Assembly: GCA_963776465.1 (NCBI GenBank)
Contig: CAVZMV010000001.1
Span: 1 to 64,000, forward strand
DNA length: 64,000 nucleotides
DNA from: DASRHK01 sp963776465
GTDB lineage: Bacteria; Pseudomonadota; Gammaproteobacteria; Nevskiales; Nevskiaceae
Reading direction: 5' to 3'
Below the pieces are notes generated by a model. It did no database searches, had not been told where the DNA came from, and worked only from the letters and a program-made list of their open reading frames with translations. The translations under genes were made by a program, and so were the position numbers. This document shows positions 1-8,880 of the stretch, in pieces; the first letter of the stretch is position 1; each line of letters opens with the position of its first letter.

Positions 1-966
1 ATCGATGAGGCCTGCCGTCCCGGCAATAAGGCATGTGAGCGCAACCAGAGCCAGCCCGAGCATGCGATAGGCCGGAAAGATGTCGCCGCCGACGGTCGCA
101 ACGTAACCGCACCAGAGAACCGCCGTTCCAAGTGTGAGGATCAGTATCCGTCGATATCGCCGATGGCGTGCGGCAAGCGTCGCAAACACTGCGCTGGCTA
201 TAAGCAGGGGGAGAGCCGAATGAGCCCGCGCTCCACATACACCCAGCCATGCGCGAGGCGATCCAGGTTGAGCGCGATTTTCGCCCGTGCCGGATTCGGT
301 AGCCAGTCTCCGTAGTAGTGGATGCGGACGCCAGTTGCGCGACCAGGACCGCCAAAGGCACGCAGGCAACGAGTGCGGCAAGCCGATTGCGGGATCGGAC
401 TTGTAAATCAGGAGCGAACAGGATGGCTGCGACCGCCGGCGCGCCTACAAGGATCGCGTCCGGCCGCGTCACAGTCAGCCCCCCAAGGGCAGCGCCGGCC
501 AAAGCGGCCCGTGTCGTCGACAACGATCCGCAGCCCAGAAGCCAAAACACAGCCGCTACCAAGGCGTAAAGCAGCGGCTGTTAAGTCCGGCGAGCAGCCA
601 CGCTGCAACGCAGCCGAGCGTCGCGAGAAAAAAGGGCGCCCATAGTCGCGACAGCATTGACGCGCTGTCACCTGACAGAAAGGCGAGCGCCAACACGAGG
701 AGAGCGCCGCACGCCGCACCAAGGCCGCGTGCTGCCGTGACCAGATCCACCCCGAGTGCATGTAAGGCGCTGCACAGGAGGATCCAGGAGAGGTTTGAGT
801 AGCCTTCAACTCGCTCTCCCGCATTCCAGACGAGTCCAAGGCCATCAACGAAATTTCGCGCGTAGCGCAGGGAGATCAGCGCGTCGTCCGCGAGGAAAGG
901 GTAGTAGCGAAGTGCATGCAGGGCCAGCGCCGCGAGTCCTATTGCGAAGACGACCACGCGAGTCAT
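1..966 (-). pseudogene. GT-C type glycosyltransferase, left copy, frame-broken and cut by window edge
   Basis: Mirror copy of the gene at 62,548-64,000. The start is the ATG ending at 966. The N-terminal part is readable from 966 to about 585 and carries the acidic DD pair and the GERVEGYSN stretch. A base present in the right arm is missing near 585, and a second break near 327 is shared by both arms. The rest of the gene runs off the left edge. Both strands of this locus are therefore incomplete. Confidence 0.6.
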
Positions 967-1002
967 GCTAGGACTAACCCAACGCCCTGCATCGCGCATG
1001 GG

Positions 1003-1803
1003 CTAGCCCGCGATCATCTTGATGCCGACCAGCGCCAGCACGATAGCGATGCCCGTGCGCACGACCTGGGCGGGCGCGTAAACCGCGATGAACGAGCCGG
1101 CGATGATCCCGGGGATCGAGCCCAGGAGCAGGTTTCCGAGCAGACCGAAATTGACGTTGCCCATCAGCAGGTGGCCGGTGCCGGCCAGGAAGGTCAGCGG
1201 GATCGCGTGGACGATGTCGGTGCCGACCAGGGAGCTCGGCGTCAGCCGCCGCGGATAAAGGTACAGGAGCATGACCGCGCCCAGCGCGCCCGATCCGATC
1301 GAGGTGAACGTCACCAGGAAGCCGAGGATGACGCCGGCGACGACCGTCAGCGCCGGCTGCATCGCCTTGAACGGCACCGGCTTGCTGCCGCGAAGCTTCT
1401 CGCCGATGGCGTGGAAGCGCTGCCGGAACAGGGCCGCGAAGGAGGTCAGGATCAGCGTCACGCCCAGCGTCTTGACCATCAACCCGCTCTTCATCTGGCT
1501 GGCGCCGCTGTAATAGAGCCACAGCAAGGTCAGGCAGGAGGCGGGAATGCTGCCGAGGAACATGCGGCGCAGGATCTGGTAGTCGATCGTGCCCCGCTTG
1601 CGGTGCACGGCGGCGCCGAACACCTTGGTGATCCCCGCGAACCACAAGTCGGTCCCGACCGCGGTGGCCGGCGACACGCCGAACAGGAGCATCATGATCG
1701 GCGCCATCAGCGAGCCGCCGCCTACGCCGGTCATGCCGACGATGATGCCGACGCCCAACCCGGCCAGCGAGTTGACGAGGTTCAGTTCCAAGGGGTTCCC
1801 CAA
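1003..1803 (-). CDS. TauE/SafE family permease (left copy)
   Basis: Intact 266-residue copy of the permease at 61,711-62,511, differing by only a few substitutions (for example Ile for Leu before the TKVFGA stretch and Ser-Gln for Gly-Gln near the middle). It is a multi-pass inner-membrane protein with two half-repeats, each containing a Gly-rich loop followed by a GTD motif. The family exports or imports small organic or sulfur anions across the membrane; the substrate cannot be read from sequence. It has a TTG start, as in the right copy. Confidence 0.88.
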   Translation of the reverse strand: MGNPLELNLVNSLAGLGVGIIVGMTGVGGGSLMAPIMMLLFGVSPATAVGTDLWFAGITKVFGAAVHRKRGTIDYQILRRMFLGSIPASCLTLLWLYYSGASQMKSGLMVKTLGVTLILTSFAALFRQRFHAIGEKLRGSKPVPFKAMQPALTVVAGVILGFLVTFTSIGSGALGAVMLLYLYPRRLTPSSLVGTDIVHAIPLTFLAGTGHLLMGNVNFGLLGNLLLGSIPGIIAGSFIAVYAPAQVVRTGIAIVLALVGIKMIAG

Positions 1804-2083
1804 CTAGCGCAGCGCGCATTGTGCGCAAACAGCGTCGCATTTCCCATCCGGCGTGACTCCCGTCACGTTCGCTGCCGGGCGGGGTGTCAAAAAACTAGAC
1901 AAATCCGGGCAATGCGCTTACCCTGCACGCGCTGCATCTGTTGTAGGAGATGCGTTTCGGTTGTTTGAACAGCCCGCGATTCGCGGCGCCGCCAAAAAAA
2001 CCAGGCTCAGAATCCTTGATCGCAGTAAAAACCTCTCGCCATTGTGGCGGGCGGGCTCATCACACTTACACAAGGGTTATTAC
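1804..2083 (+). promoter_or_regulatory. Untranslated region upstream of cspA (left copy)
   Basis: 280 bases separate the divergent permease and cspA. They include an AT-richer stretch with A runs at 1,995-2,002 and 2,025-2,029 and a weak AAGGG element just before the cspA ATG. Cold-shock genes usually have a long, structured 5' leader; assigning that role here is inference from family knowledge. No promoter hexamers are called. Confidence 0.4.
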
Positions 2084-2299
2084 ATGTCTGAAAAACAAAC
2101 CGGTACCGTGAAATGGTTCAACGACGCCAAGGGCTTCGGCTTCATTACGCCGACCGCTGGTGGCGAGGACCTCTTCGCACACTTCAAGGAAATCCAGGGT
2201 GGCGGCAGCTTCAAGTCGCTGTCCGAGGGCCAGAAGGTGGAGTTCATTCCCGCCCGTGGTCCGAAGGGAATGCAGGCGACGAAGATTCAGCCGCTCTAA
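2084..2299 (+). CDS. cspA: Cold-shock protein CspA family (left copy)
   Basis: Intact 71-residue cold-shock domain protein, identical in sequence to the right copy. It has the RNP1 motif KGFGFI at residues 16-21 and the RNP2-type motif DLFAHF at residues 29-34. It binds single-stranded RNA or DNA and acts as an RNA chaperone. It converges on the ketoacyl synthase gene across a shared hairpin terminator. Confidence 0.95.
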   Translation: MSEKQTGTVKWFNDAKGFGFITPTAGGEDLFAHFKEIQGGGSFKSLSEGQKVEFIPARGPKGMQATKIQPL

Positions 2300-2309
2300 G
2301 CATTCGTTC

Positions 2310-2346
2310 CTTTTGAAAGCCGCGGCTTCGGCCGCGGCTTTTTTAT
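2310..2346. terminator. Bidirectional terminator between cspA and ketoacyl synthase (left copy)
   Basis: A GC-rich perfect stem made of GCCGCGGC and its complement around a short CGAA-type loop is flanked by A-rich sequence on one side and T-rich sequence on the other. It lies between two converging stop codons, so it can end transcription from both sides. Confidence 0.85.
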
Positions 2347-2355
2347 TGGGCGCGG

Positions 2356-3975
2356 CTATTCGGCCGGCTCCTCGCTCCGTCGCGCGGTGTGCTGCGCGAT
2401 GTACTCCGGATCCCAGGGCCGGCTGATCACGCAGGCGTTGACGCCGCCCACGCCCATGCTGAGCTTGCCGGTGTAACCCCGGTCCTTCACTACGCAGCCG
2501 GCCGCCGGCGCGAATCGCGCCGCGTGCAGCTTCACGTCGGCGTGCAACTCGCCCTCGGTGAGCGCCATCGGGTAGAGGCGTCCCTTGGCCATGCCCAGGT
2601 GCTGCGCGGTCAGCTCCCAGCCGCCGCCGACCGACATGCCGTGCCCAAAGGTGCCCTTGCGCGCCGTGAAGATCACTTCCGGATGCAGCATCTCCAGCGA
2701 GTTGGCGATCTCGGAGGCATCGCCCGGCGTCGCCGTCGCGTGCATGTCCCAGGTGGTGACGTCGGTGGCTTTCACTTCGTCGAGCGCGGCGCGGATGGCC
2801 AGCTGCGGCCCGGCCTTCGACGGCGTGATGATGTGGTGCGCGTCCGACGAGGTGCCGATGCCGACGAGCTCCATGCCGAGCGGCTTGAAGCCCTGTTGCA
2901 TCAGCCCCTCGGCGTCGCCCACGATCCAGACGCAGGCGCCGCCGGCGATGTGCGTGCCCTTGAGGCCGGTGAGCGGCCGCGACACGTCGCCGTCGGCGGC
3001 GAGCACGTTGGCGTTGTAGAAAGCCGAGACGATGACCGGATGCGGTGGCGCGTCGGTCGTGCCGATGACGACGGCCTTGGCTTCGCCGGCGTTGATGGCG
3101 TCGACCGCGAGCTTGGCAGCGATGCCGAAGGACGCGCAGGCAGCCGCAGGCGCGAACGCCGGGCCGTTGATCTTGCCGACCATCGAGATCTGCGCCGCCG
3201 GGATGTTGGGGATGTTCCAGAGCAGGTTCGGCGACACCGACGCCCACGGCTCCATCGGGCAGCCCCACTGCTTGTTGAGCGCGCGCACGCGCGTGAGCTT
3301 CTGGCGGATGTTGCCGAGCTTGGCCTGGGCCGAGGACGCCGGCACCGGCTCGGACTGGATCGCCGCAGCTTCCTTCAGGTACTGCTGCAGCGCATCGCTC
3401 CTGGCGGCCCAGTGGGCTTCCCAGTCCTGCTTGGCGCTGATCCATTCCTCGGATCCGACCGGCAAGTCCTGCGGATCGGGCGGGGCGCCGGCGTCGCGCT
3501 TGCCTTCGCGATGCGCACGCAGGGCGGAGCATCGCTCCGGCGCGGCCCAGTGGTTGTTCCATTTGCGCAGCGCGCGGTCGAACGCCAGCGACTCCTGGTG
3601 CGACACGCTGATGTCGCCGATGCCGGTGCCGATGTAGACGTGGCACTGGGTGCCCAGCGACTGCAGGTAGGTCTCGATGCCGGGGTTCTGCGATAGCGAC
3701 TGGATGAACGCGCCGAGCGCGTACTTCACCATCGGCCCCATCTTCTCGTTCACCTGCGCGTAGCGAGCCGGCGGGAAGCGCTCGTCGAACCAGGCGTGAT
3801 AGGCCGCAAAGTCGAATTCGGGCTCGCCCACGAGGAAGTTCGAGGGGCCGTATCCGGAGAACGGCGAGAGCCACGAGCCCGAGCGCTCGAGGTTGCGCTC
3901 GAACGCGTCGATGCTTGGCGACTTCGGTGCGACGATGCCCCAGCCGAAGACGCCAATCCGTTTGCGCTTCGCCAT
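2356..3975 (-). CDS. Beta-ketoacyl synthase family protein (left copy)
   Basis: Intact 539-residue mirror copy of the gene at 59,538-61,157, with only a few residue differences. It keeps the thiolase-fold active-site Cys in AAACASFG, and the two His residues in DMHATATPGD and KGTFGHGM. An ATG 9 bases further upstream is a possible alternative start. Confidence 0.88.
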   Translation of the reverse strand: MAKRKRIGVFGWGIVAPKSPSIDAFERNLERSGSWLSPFSGYGPSNFLVGEPEFDFAAYHAWFDERFPPARYAQVNEKMGPMVKYALGAFIQSLSQNPGIETYLQSLGTQCHVYIGTGIGDISVSHQESLAFDRALRKWNNHWAAPERCSALRAHREGKRDAGAPPDPQDLPVGSEEWISAKQDWEAHWAARSDALQQYLKEAAAIQSEPVPASSAQAKLGNIRQKLTRVRALNKQWGCPMEPWASVSPNLLWNIPNIPAAQISMVGKINGPAFAPAAACASFGIAAKLAVDAINAGEAKAVVIGTTDAPPHPVIVSAFYNANVLAADGDVSRPLTGLKGTHIAGGACVWIVGDAEGLMQQGFKPLGMELVGIGTSSDAHHIITPSKAGPQLAIRAALDEVKATDVTTWDMHATATPGDASEIANSLEMLHPEVIFTARKGTFGHGMSVGGGWELTAQHLGMAKGRLYPMALTEGELHADVKLHAARFAPAAGCVVKDRGYTGKLSMGVGGVNACVISRPWDPEYIAQHTARRSEEPAE

Positions 3976-4041
3976 GGGAAACATAGTAACCAATATTTCC
4001 CTCTGCCCTTGGCGAGGGCGCTGCGCAGCGCTTGCTGCCGC

Positions 4042-4140
4042 TTACTTCTTGCGCTTCTCCATCTTGGCCGCGCGCTTCTGCTGCGGCGTCTGGGCAGGCT
4101 TCTTCTTGGTTTCCTTCCTGCGATCCATTCCCTTGCTCAT
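4042..4140 (-). CDS. Small Lys/Arg-rich protein, 32 residues (left copy)
   Basis: Identical mirror copy of the short gene at 59,373-59,471. It is a very basic peptide with no membrane segment, lying divergently from yaeQ. It is too short to assign a function. Confidence 0.55.
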   Translation of the reverse strand: MSKGMDRRKETKKKPAQTPQQKRAAKMEKRKK

Positions 4141-4209
4141 GACCTTGCTCCGTATCGATTCGTGCGGGCAGCTTCGCACGACCCCGGATTCAACGTAAGC
4201 TTCGGCGCC

Positions 4210-4749
4210 ATGGCGCTCACCGCAACCGTCCACAGTTTCTCCATCCAGCTCGCCGACATCGATCGCGAGGTCTACGACAATCCCGAGCTGCGCGTCGCGC
4301 GGCAGCCTTCGGAGACCTCGGAGTACATGCTGGCCCGCGTGCTGGCGTACTGCCTGGAATATCGCGAAGGCATCGCCTTCACCGAGGGCGTCGCCAGCGG
4401 CGACGAGCCCGCCGTTCTCGTCCGCGACCTCACCGGCCGCATCACTGCCTGGATCGAGGTGGGCGCGCCCGACGCGGAGCGCCTGCATCGCGGCATCAAG
4501 CTCGCCGGCCGCGCCGCGGTCTACACGCATCGCGATCCCAACCAGGTGCTCGCGCAGCTCGCCGGCCACAAGATCCACCGGGCGGCCGAGATCCCCATCT
4601 ACGCGCTCGGGCGCCAGTTCATGCAGGACGCCGCCGTCCGCCTGGACCGGCGCAACAAGATGTCGCTCTCGATCAACGAGCGCCAGCTGTACCTGGACCT
4701 CAACGGCCACGCCTTCAGCACCACGATCGAAGAGCACCGCCTGTTGTAG
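4210..4749 (+). CDS. yaeQ: YaeQ family protein (left copy)
   Basis: Intact 179-residue mirror copy of the gene at 58,764-59,303. It has the family features ARQPSETSEYMLARVLAYCLEY near residue 35 (written here only to identify the conserved PSET and LAYCLEY blocks) and the later DDEP-like GDEPAVLVRDLTG and WIEVGAPD blocks. The stop codon lies inside a GTAGGAGGGGC hairpin element. Confidence 0.9.
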   Translation: MALTATVHSFSIQLADIDREVYDNPELRVARQPSETSEYMLARVLAYCLEYREGIAFTEGVASGDEPAVLVRDLTGRITAWIEVGAPDAERLHRGIKLAGRAAVYTHRDPNQVLAQLAGHKIHRAAEIPIYALGRQFMQDAAVRLDRRNKMSLSINERQLYLDLNGHAFSTTIEEHRLL

Positions 4750-4768
4750 GAGGGGCTTTTGGGCCCGA
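4746..4768. repeat. GTAGGAGGGGC hairpin element (left copy of copy A)
   Basis: GTAGGAGGGGC is followed by a short T-rich loop and GGGCCCGA, giving a small hairpin that begins at the yaeQ stop codon. A related element with the same first ten bases lies after the GST-like gene at 7,625-7,647. Such intergenic hairpins are common in gammaproteobacteria. Confidence 0.5.
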
Positions 4769-4809
4769 CCGTCCGGGGCTCCAAACCCGCCTCCATGAGA
4801 CAATGGCGG

Positions 4810-5665
4810 ATGAAAGTCCCCAAGGGCCTGCTGCCCCTCATCGACGACGGCGTCGTCGACTCCGTCATCCGTCAGCTCAAGAGCGGCAAGGAAGCCGCCG
4901 TGTTCCTCGTCGCGTGCGGATCGACCATCCGCTGCGCCAAGGTCTACAAGGACGCCAATCACCGCAGCTTCCACAAGGCCGCGGAATACCAGGAAGGCCG
5001 CAAGGCCCGCAACAGCCGCGACGCGCGCGCGATGAGCAAGCGCACGCCGTTACGGCCGCCAGGAGCAGGAGGCCGCCTGGAAGAACGCCGAGGTCGAGGC
5101 GCTGTACCGGCTCGTCGCCGCCGGCGTGCGCGTGCCGCGGCCGCATGACTTCCTCGACGGCGTGCTGCTGATGGAGCTGGTCGCCGATGCCGACGGCAAT
5201 CCCGCGCCGCGGCTGAACGACGTCGACGCGACGCCGGAGCAGGCGCGCGAATGGCACGCGTTCCTGATCACGCAGATCGTGCGCATGCTCTGCGCCGGCC
5301 TCATCCACGGCGATCTGTCGGAGTTCAACGTGCTGCTCGGCACCGAGGGCCCGGTGATCATCGACCTGCCGCAGGCGGTGGACGCGGCGGGCAACAACAA
5401 CGCCTTCCGCATGCTCGAGCGCGACGTCGACAACGTCACCGCCTGGTTCGGACGCTTTGCGCCGGAGCTGCTCGCGACCCAGTACGCGCACGAGATCTGG
5501 AAGCTCTACGAGGCCAGTGAGCTCAAGCCCGATTCGCCGCTCACCGGCACGTTCGTGCACGACACCGCGCCCGCGGACGTCGGCGGCGTGATGGAGCAGA
5601 TCGAGGAAGCGCGCAAGGAAGCGGAGATTCGGCAGCGTGGCAGGGAAGAAGCCGAAGCGCTCGCG
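4810..5665 (+). pseudogene. RIO1-like kinase, left copy, frame-broken and artificially fused
   Basis: Mirror copy of the gene at 57,847-58,704. The N-terminal part reads to about 5,044, where sequence differs from the right arm over about a dozen bases and the frame shifts. It resumes with the catalytic IHGDLSEFN block around 5,310. A single T is missing at about 5,665, which removes the stop codon seen in the right arm and joins the kinase to the GIY-YIG domain. That fusion is not supported by the clean copy. Confidence 0.75.
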
Positions 5666-5983
5666 AAACCGGCGAAGGCTGCGCGCTCGCCACGCTGGTT
5701 CGTCTACATGCTCGAATGCGCCGGCGATCGCATCTACACCGGCATCGCCATCGACGTGGCACTGCGCTTCGAGAAGCATCGCGTCGGCCGCGGCGCCGCC
5801 TTCACCCGCATCAACAAGCCGGTCCGCCTGATAGCGGCGATGGCGTGCGGAACCCAGGGTGACGCGACGCGCGCGGAATACGCGCTCAAGCAGCTGCCGC
5901 GGCCCGAGAAGCTACGCTGGGCGCTCGAGCACCGTCTTGATGCTCTGGAACAGCTCCCGGAACGCGCGGCTGCTGGCGCGTGA
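5637..5983 (+). CDS. GIY-YIG nuclease domain protein (left copy, read through from kinase)
   Basis: Mirror copy of the gene at 57,531-57,878. The same one-base loss near 5,665 puts this domain in frame with the upstream kinase, so in this arm its own GTG start at 5,637 leads out of frame. The domain from about 5,690 to the stop is otherwise unchanged, with VYMLEC, IYTG and the downstream Arg and Glu residues present. Confidence 0.7.
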
Positions 5984-6445
5984 AGGAGACTCGGGCGCGC
6001 GCTCGCGGCGCGCGTCGCGCACCAGCGCCCTGAATCTGGGCGTGTCGCTGTCGGGATGCGCGGCGATCCATGCGTTCAGTCCGTCGTCGCCGGCGAGCAG
6101 GCGCTCACGCCAGCGCTCGATCTCACGCATCGCGTTGGCGTCGGTGGCCTTGCCGGCGCGTCGCGCGGCGAGCGCCTTCTGGAACGGCTCGACGTCGACG
6201 TCGCGCAGCAGCTTGCCGACGTACCGCGACTGGCGCTTGCGCGCGCCGTGCGAGTCGATCCGCCGCAGCTCGCGCAGCGCATCGCGCAGGCGCTCGCCCA
6301 TCGGCAGCTGATCGAGCTGCTCGTCGTGGAGCTCGAGCATGTCGATCCCCAGGTCCTGGAGCTCGTGCATCGCCCGCTTCACCGCCGACTTGCTCGGCGG
6401 CGCGTCGGCGTCGTCCTTGGGGATCCAGTCGGGAGTGCGTCGCAT
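5912..6445 (-). CDS. darP: Ribosome biogenesis factor DarP/YjgA, DUF615 (left copy)
   Basis: Intact 177-residue mirror copy of 57,069-57,602, differing at a few residues (His for Pro near residue 41, Arg for Gln near residue 75). Its 3' end overlaps the 3' end of the converging GIY-YIG gene by 72 bases, as in the other arm. Confidence 0.88.
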   Translation of the reverse strand: MRRTPDWIPKDDADAPPSKSAVKRAMHELQDLGIDMLELHDEQLDQLPMGERLRDALRELRRIDSHGARKRQSRYVGKLLRDVDVEPFQKALAARRAGKATDANAMREIERWRERLLAGDDGLNAWIAAHPDSDTPRFRALVRDARRERAPESPSRASSRAFRELFQSIKTVLERPA

Positions 6446-6491
6446 GGGTGCGCATTCTAAGCGGTCGCAGGTGCGCTGCTAGACTGCCGGC

Positions 6492-7622
6492 ATGCCGCGC
6501 TACACCGCCTATGTGATGGACATCTCGTACTTCAGCGGGAAGTTCGAGGCCTATCTGCGCTACAAGGAAATTCCCTACGAGCGGGTGGATGTGGACCATC
6601 CGCGCCTGTTCGAGGTCTACCGGCAGACCGGCACCATGAAGGTGCCCGCGGTGAAACTCGACGATGGCCGCTGGCTGAAGGACTCGACGCCGATGATTCG
6701 CTGGTTCGAGCAGCAGCACCCCGCGCCGCCAGTGATCCCCGCTGACCCGGTGCTGCGCTTTCTCGCCAACCTGATCGAGGACTATGCCGACGAATGGTTG
6801 TGGCGCCCGGCGATGTGGTGGCGCTGGATGCCGAAGGACTCGCGCTTCAATCTCGGTCATCGCATCGCCCGCGAGGTACTGGGCGGCCCACCGGGCCCGG
6901 TATGGCTCAAGGCTACATTCTTCGCCTGGCGGCAGCGCCGGACTTGGCTATGGGGACGGCATGACGCGCGACAACGAGGAGCAGATCCGCGACATCTACC
7001 CGCAGCAGCTGCAGGCGCTGCAGGCGATCCTGGAGCGACAGCCGTTCCTGCTCGGCTCGCATCCGAGCATTGCCGACTTCGGCTACTTCGCGTCGATGTT
7101 CCGCCATTTCGGCAACGACCCCGATCCGGCGAAGCTCATGCGCCAGATGACGCCTGCGGTGTACGAATGGCTCGCAAGGCTGTGGAACGCGCGCGCCAGC
7201 CGAATGCCGTCACGCCATTGTTCGCCATGCCGGAAGGGTCGGGCTGGGGCGCGATCTGGAAGACGTCTGCGGACGCTACCTGCCGTATCTGCACCAGAAC
7301 GCGCTGGCGTTCCGCGATCGCAAGAAGAAATTTGATTACGAAGCCGACGGCCTTCGTCTGCCTGGGACGCGGACCACGGATTATCGCGTCTGGTGCCGCC
7401 AGGAGCTGCAGCGGCTGTTCAAGGGGCTGGCGAAGCCGAGCGGAAGTGGGTGCGCCAGTTCCTCAGCCCTACGGCGGTATCGACGCGCTGCTCGCCGATG
7501 GCGAGATCGACAGCGGGCTGGACGAGGAGCTCAAGCTGCCGTTCGTGCCGCGTCCACCGGCGTCGTGGTGGCACCGGGCGTGGGTGTGGCTGAATGGCAA
7601 TCCGCGTCAGGCGCGGGCCTGA
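6492..7622 (+). pseudogene. Glutathione S-transferase-like protein, left copy, frame-broken
   Basis: Mirror copy of 55,886-57,022. It reads correctly from ATG 6,492 to about 6,943, then shifts frame; further shifts lie near 7,213-7,230 and 7,433. By chance the last shift returns to the original frame, so an apparently open 376-residue frame exists whose middle part is nonsense. The right copy gives the real protein. Confidence 0.8.
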
Positions 7623-7624
7623 TG

Positions 7625-7647
7625 TAGGAAGGGCCGTTGGCCCCGAT
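7625..7647. repeat. GTAGGAGGGGC-type hairpin element (left copy of copy B)
   Basis: Begins two bases after the GST-like stop codon with GTAGGAAGGGCC, then loop and GGCCCCGA. The right arm has the more regular form GTAGGAGGGGCC. It lies between two converging genes and could act as a weak terminator. Confidence 0.5.
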
Positions 7648-7653
7648 TGCCTG

Positions 7654-8298
7654 CTAATTCTTCCAGTGCGGCGGAATCGTCTTCGCGAAATACGGCAGCG
7701 CCTCGACGCGCTGCATCCACGCCGACAGGCGCGATCCGATCCCGAGCGCACGCCCACGTCCGGCTTCCTGCGCTCCATCCGCAGCGCCAGGGCGATCATC
7801 GGGTAGATCGTGGATCCGCGGCACCGACCTGATCGGCGAAGAAAGCGCCGGAGAGCACCTGGTCGAACCGCTCCAGCTCGGCCACCAACGCGCCGCGTGC
7901 CTTGCCGATGACGGCGGTGTCCCACTTCTCCGTCGGCGTGAACAGGATCTGCCCGACCAGCTCCTCCATCGCGTGCGCCAGGTACTCGTCGGCTTCCCGC
8001 ACGAGTCGCCGCACCGTGGCGCGGGCCTGAGGGCTCGACGGAACAGCGGCGTTCCCGATTCAGGCCACGCGTCCTCCAGATACTCGACGATGGCTGCCGA
8101 CTCGTACAACGCGAAATCGCGGTTGACGATCGCCGGGACGCGTCCGCGCGGATTCAGCGCCAGGAACTGCGGCGTCTTCAGATCGCCGCGGTCGAACGAC
8201 ATCATCTTCAGCTGGTAGGGGATCGCCTTGTGCTCGAGCGCGAGCCACACGCGCCAGGCGTACGGGGAGCCGGAGCCGCAATAGAAATCGAGAGCCAT
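7654..8298 (-). pseudogene. Glutathione S-transferase, left copy, frame-broken
   Basis: Mirror copy of 55,207-55,854. The N-terminal thioredoxin-fold half reads from ATG 8,298 to about 8,040, where an indel shifts the frame; more breaks follow near 7,812 and 7,740. The last residues before the stop are again readable. Confidence 0.8.
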
Positions 8299-8311
8299 GG
8301 CCCACTTACGT

Positions 8312-8765
8312 TCAGCGTGCCGGGGCAGACCTGCTGACGATGACTGCGGCCGGCTCGGCGCTCACCTCGGCGCCCAGCGCGGTCAGGATCCCGCGCACGT
8401 CGCCGCTGTTTCCGTCGAACCGGATCGTGCAGTAGACCGACTGCGAGGCGTTGTCCGAGAACACCGCCTTCGGGCCCAGTGCGACCTGGCCGGGCTGCAC
8501 GACGAGTGACTCGGGCGTGCCGGCGAGCGGCGTCACCTTCGCGTGTTTGCGTCCCGCAGCTCCACCTGGACCGCGAGGCCCTTGCCCGACTGGTTGAGGA
8601 CGTCGCACGCGTAGAAGGCCGGCAACTGCTTACGCTCAGCGCGTTGGCGCTGCGCGTGGCCAGGGCAGCCGTCTTCAGTGTCACGGATTCCGACGCAAGC
8701 GTCGGCAGCGCCAGGCCGGCAGCGAGCGTGGCTGCGATTGCTTGGAACGACTTGCGTAAATTCAT
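8312..8765 (-). pseudogene. Small secreted protein, left copy, frame-broken
   Basis: Mirror copy of the 151-residue secreted protein at 54,737-55,192. The signal peptide and first part read from ATG 8,765 to about 8,630; breaks occur there and near 8,544. The C-terminal half is readable again. Confidence 0.75.
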
Positions 8766-8857
8766 GGCGTGCTCCGGTTGGCGCTGCTGATGGCCAACAA
8801 GCTACGCCACGCCGGTCACGCCCCGATGTCGCGCGCCTGAAATGTTGTAACGGTGTT

Positions 8858-8880
8858 CCCTCTCCCCTCGTGGGAGAGGG
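8858..8880. repeat. CCCTCTCCC hairpin repeat (left copy)
   Basis: Perfect stem CCCTCTCCC with GGGAGAGGG around a four-base loop, directly after the CocE-like stop codon. It resembles a widespread proteobacterial intergenic repeat and may also serve as a terminator. Confidence 0.55.

Noticed and set aside
5126..5983. RIO kinase-GIY-YIG fusion protein
   Set aside because: It depends on a one-base loss at about 5,665; the clean right-arm copy has a stop codon there and two overlapping genes.
6492..7622. Variant 376-residue GST-like protein in the left arm
   Set aside because: The frame is open only because compensating indels return it to the original frame; the middle part does not resemble the right-arm protein.
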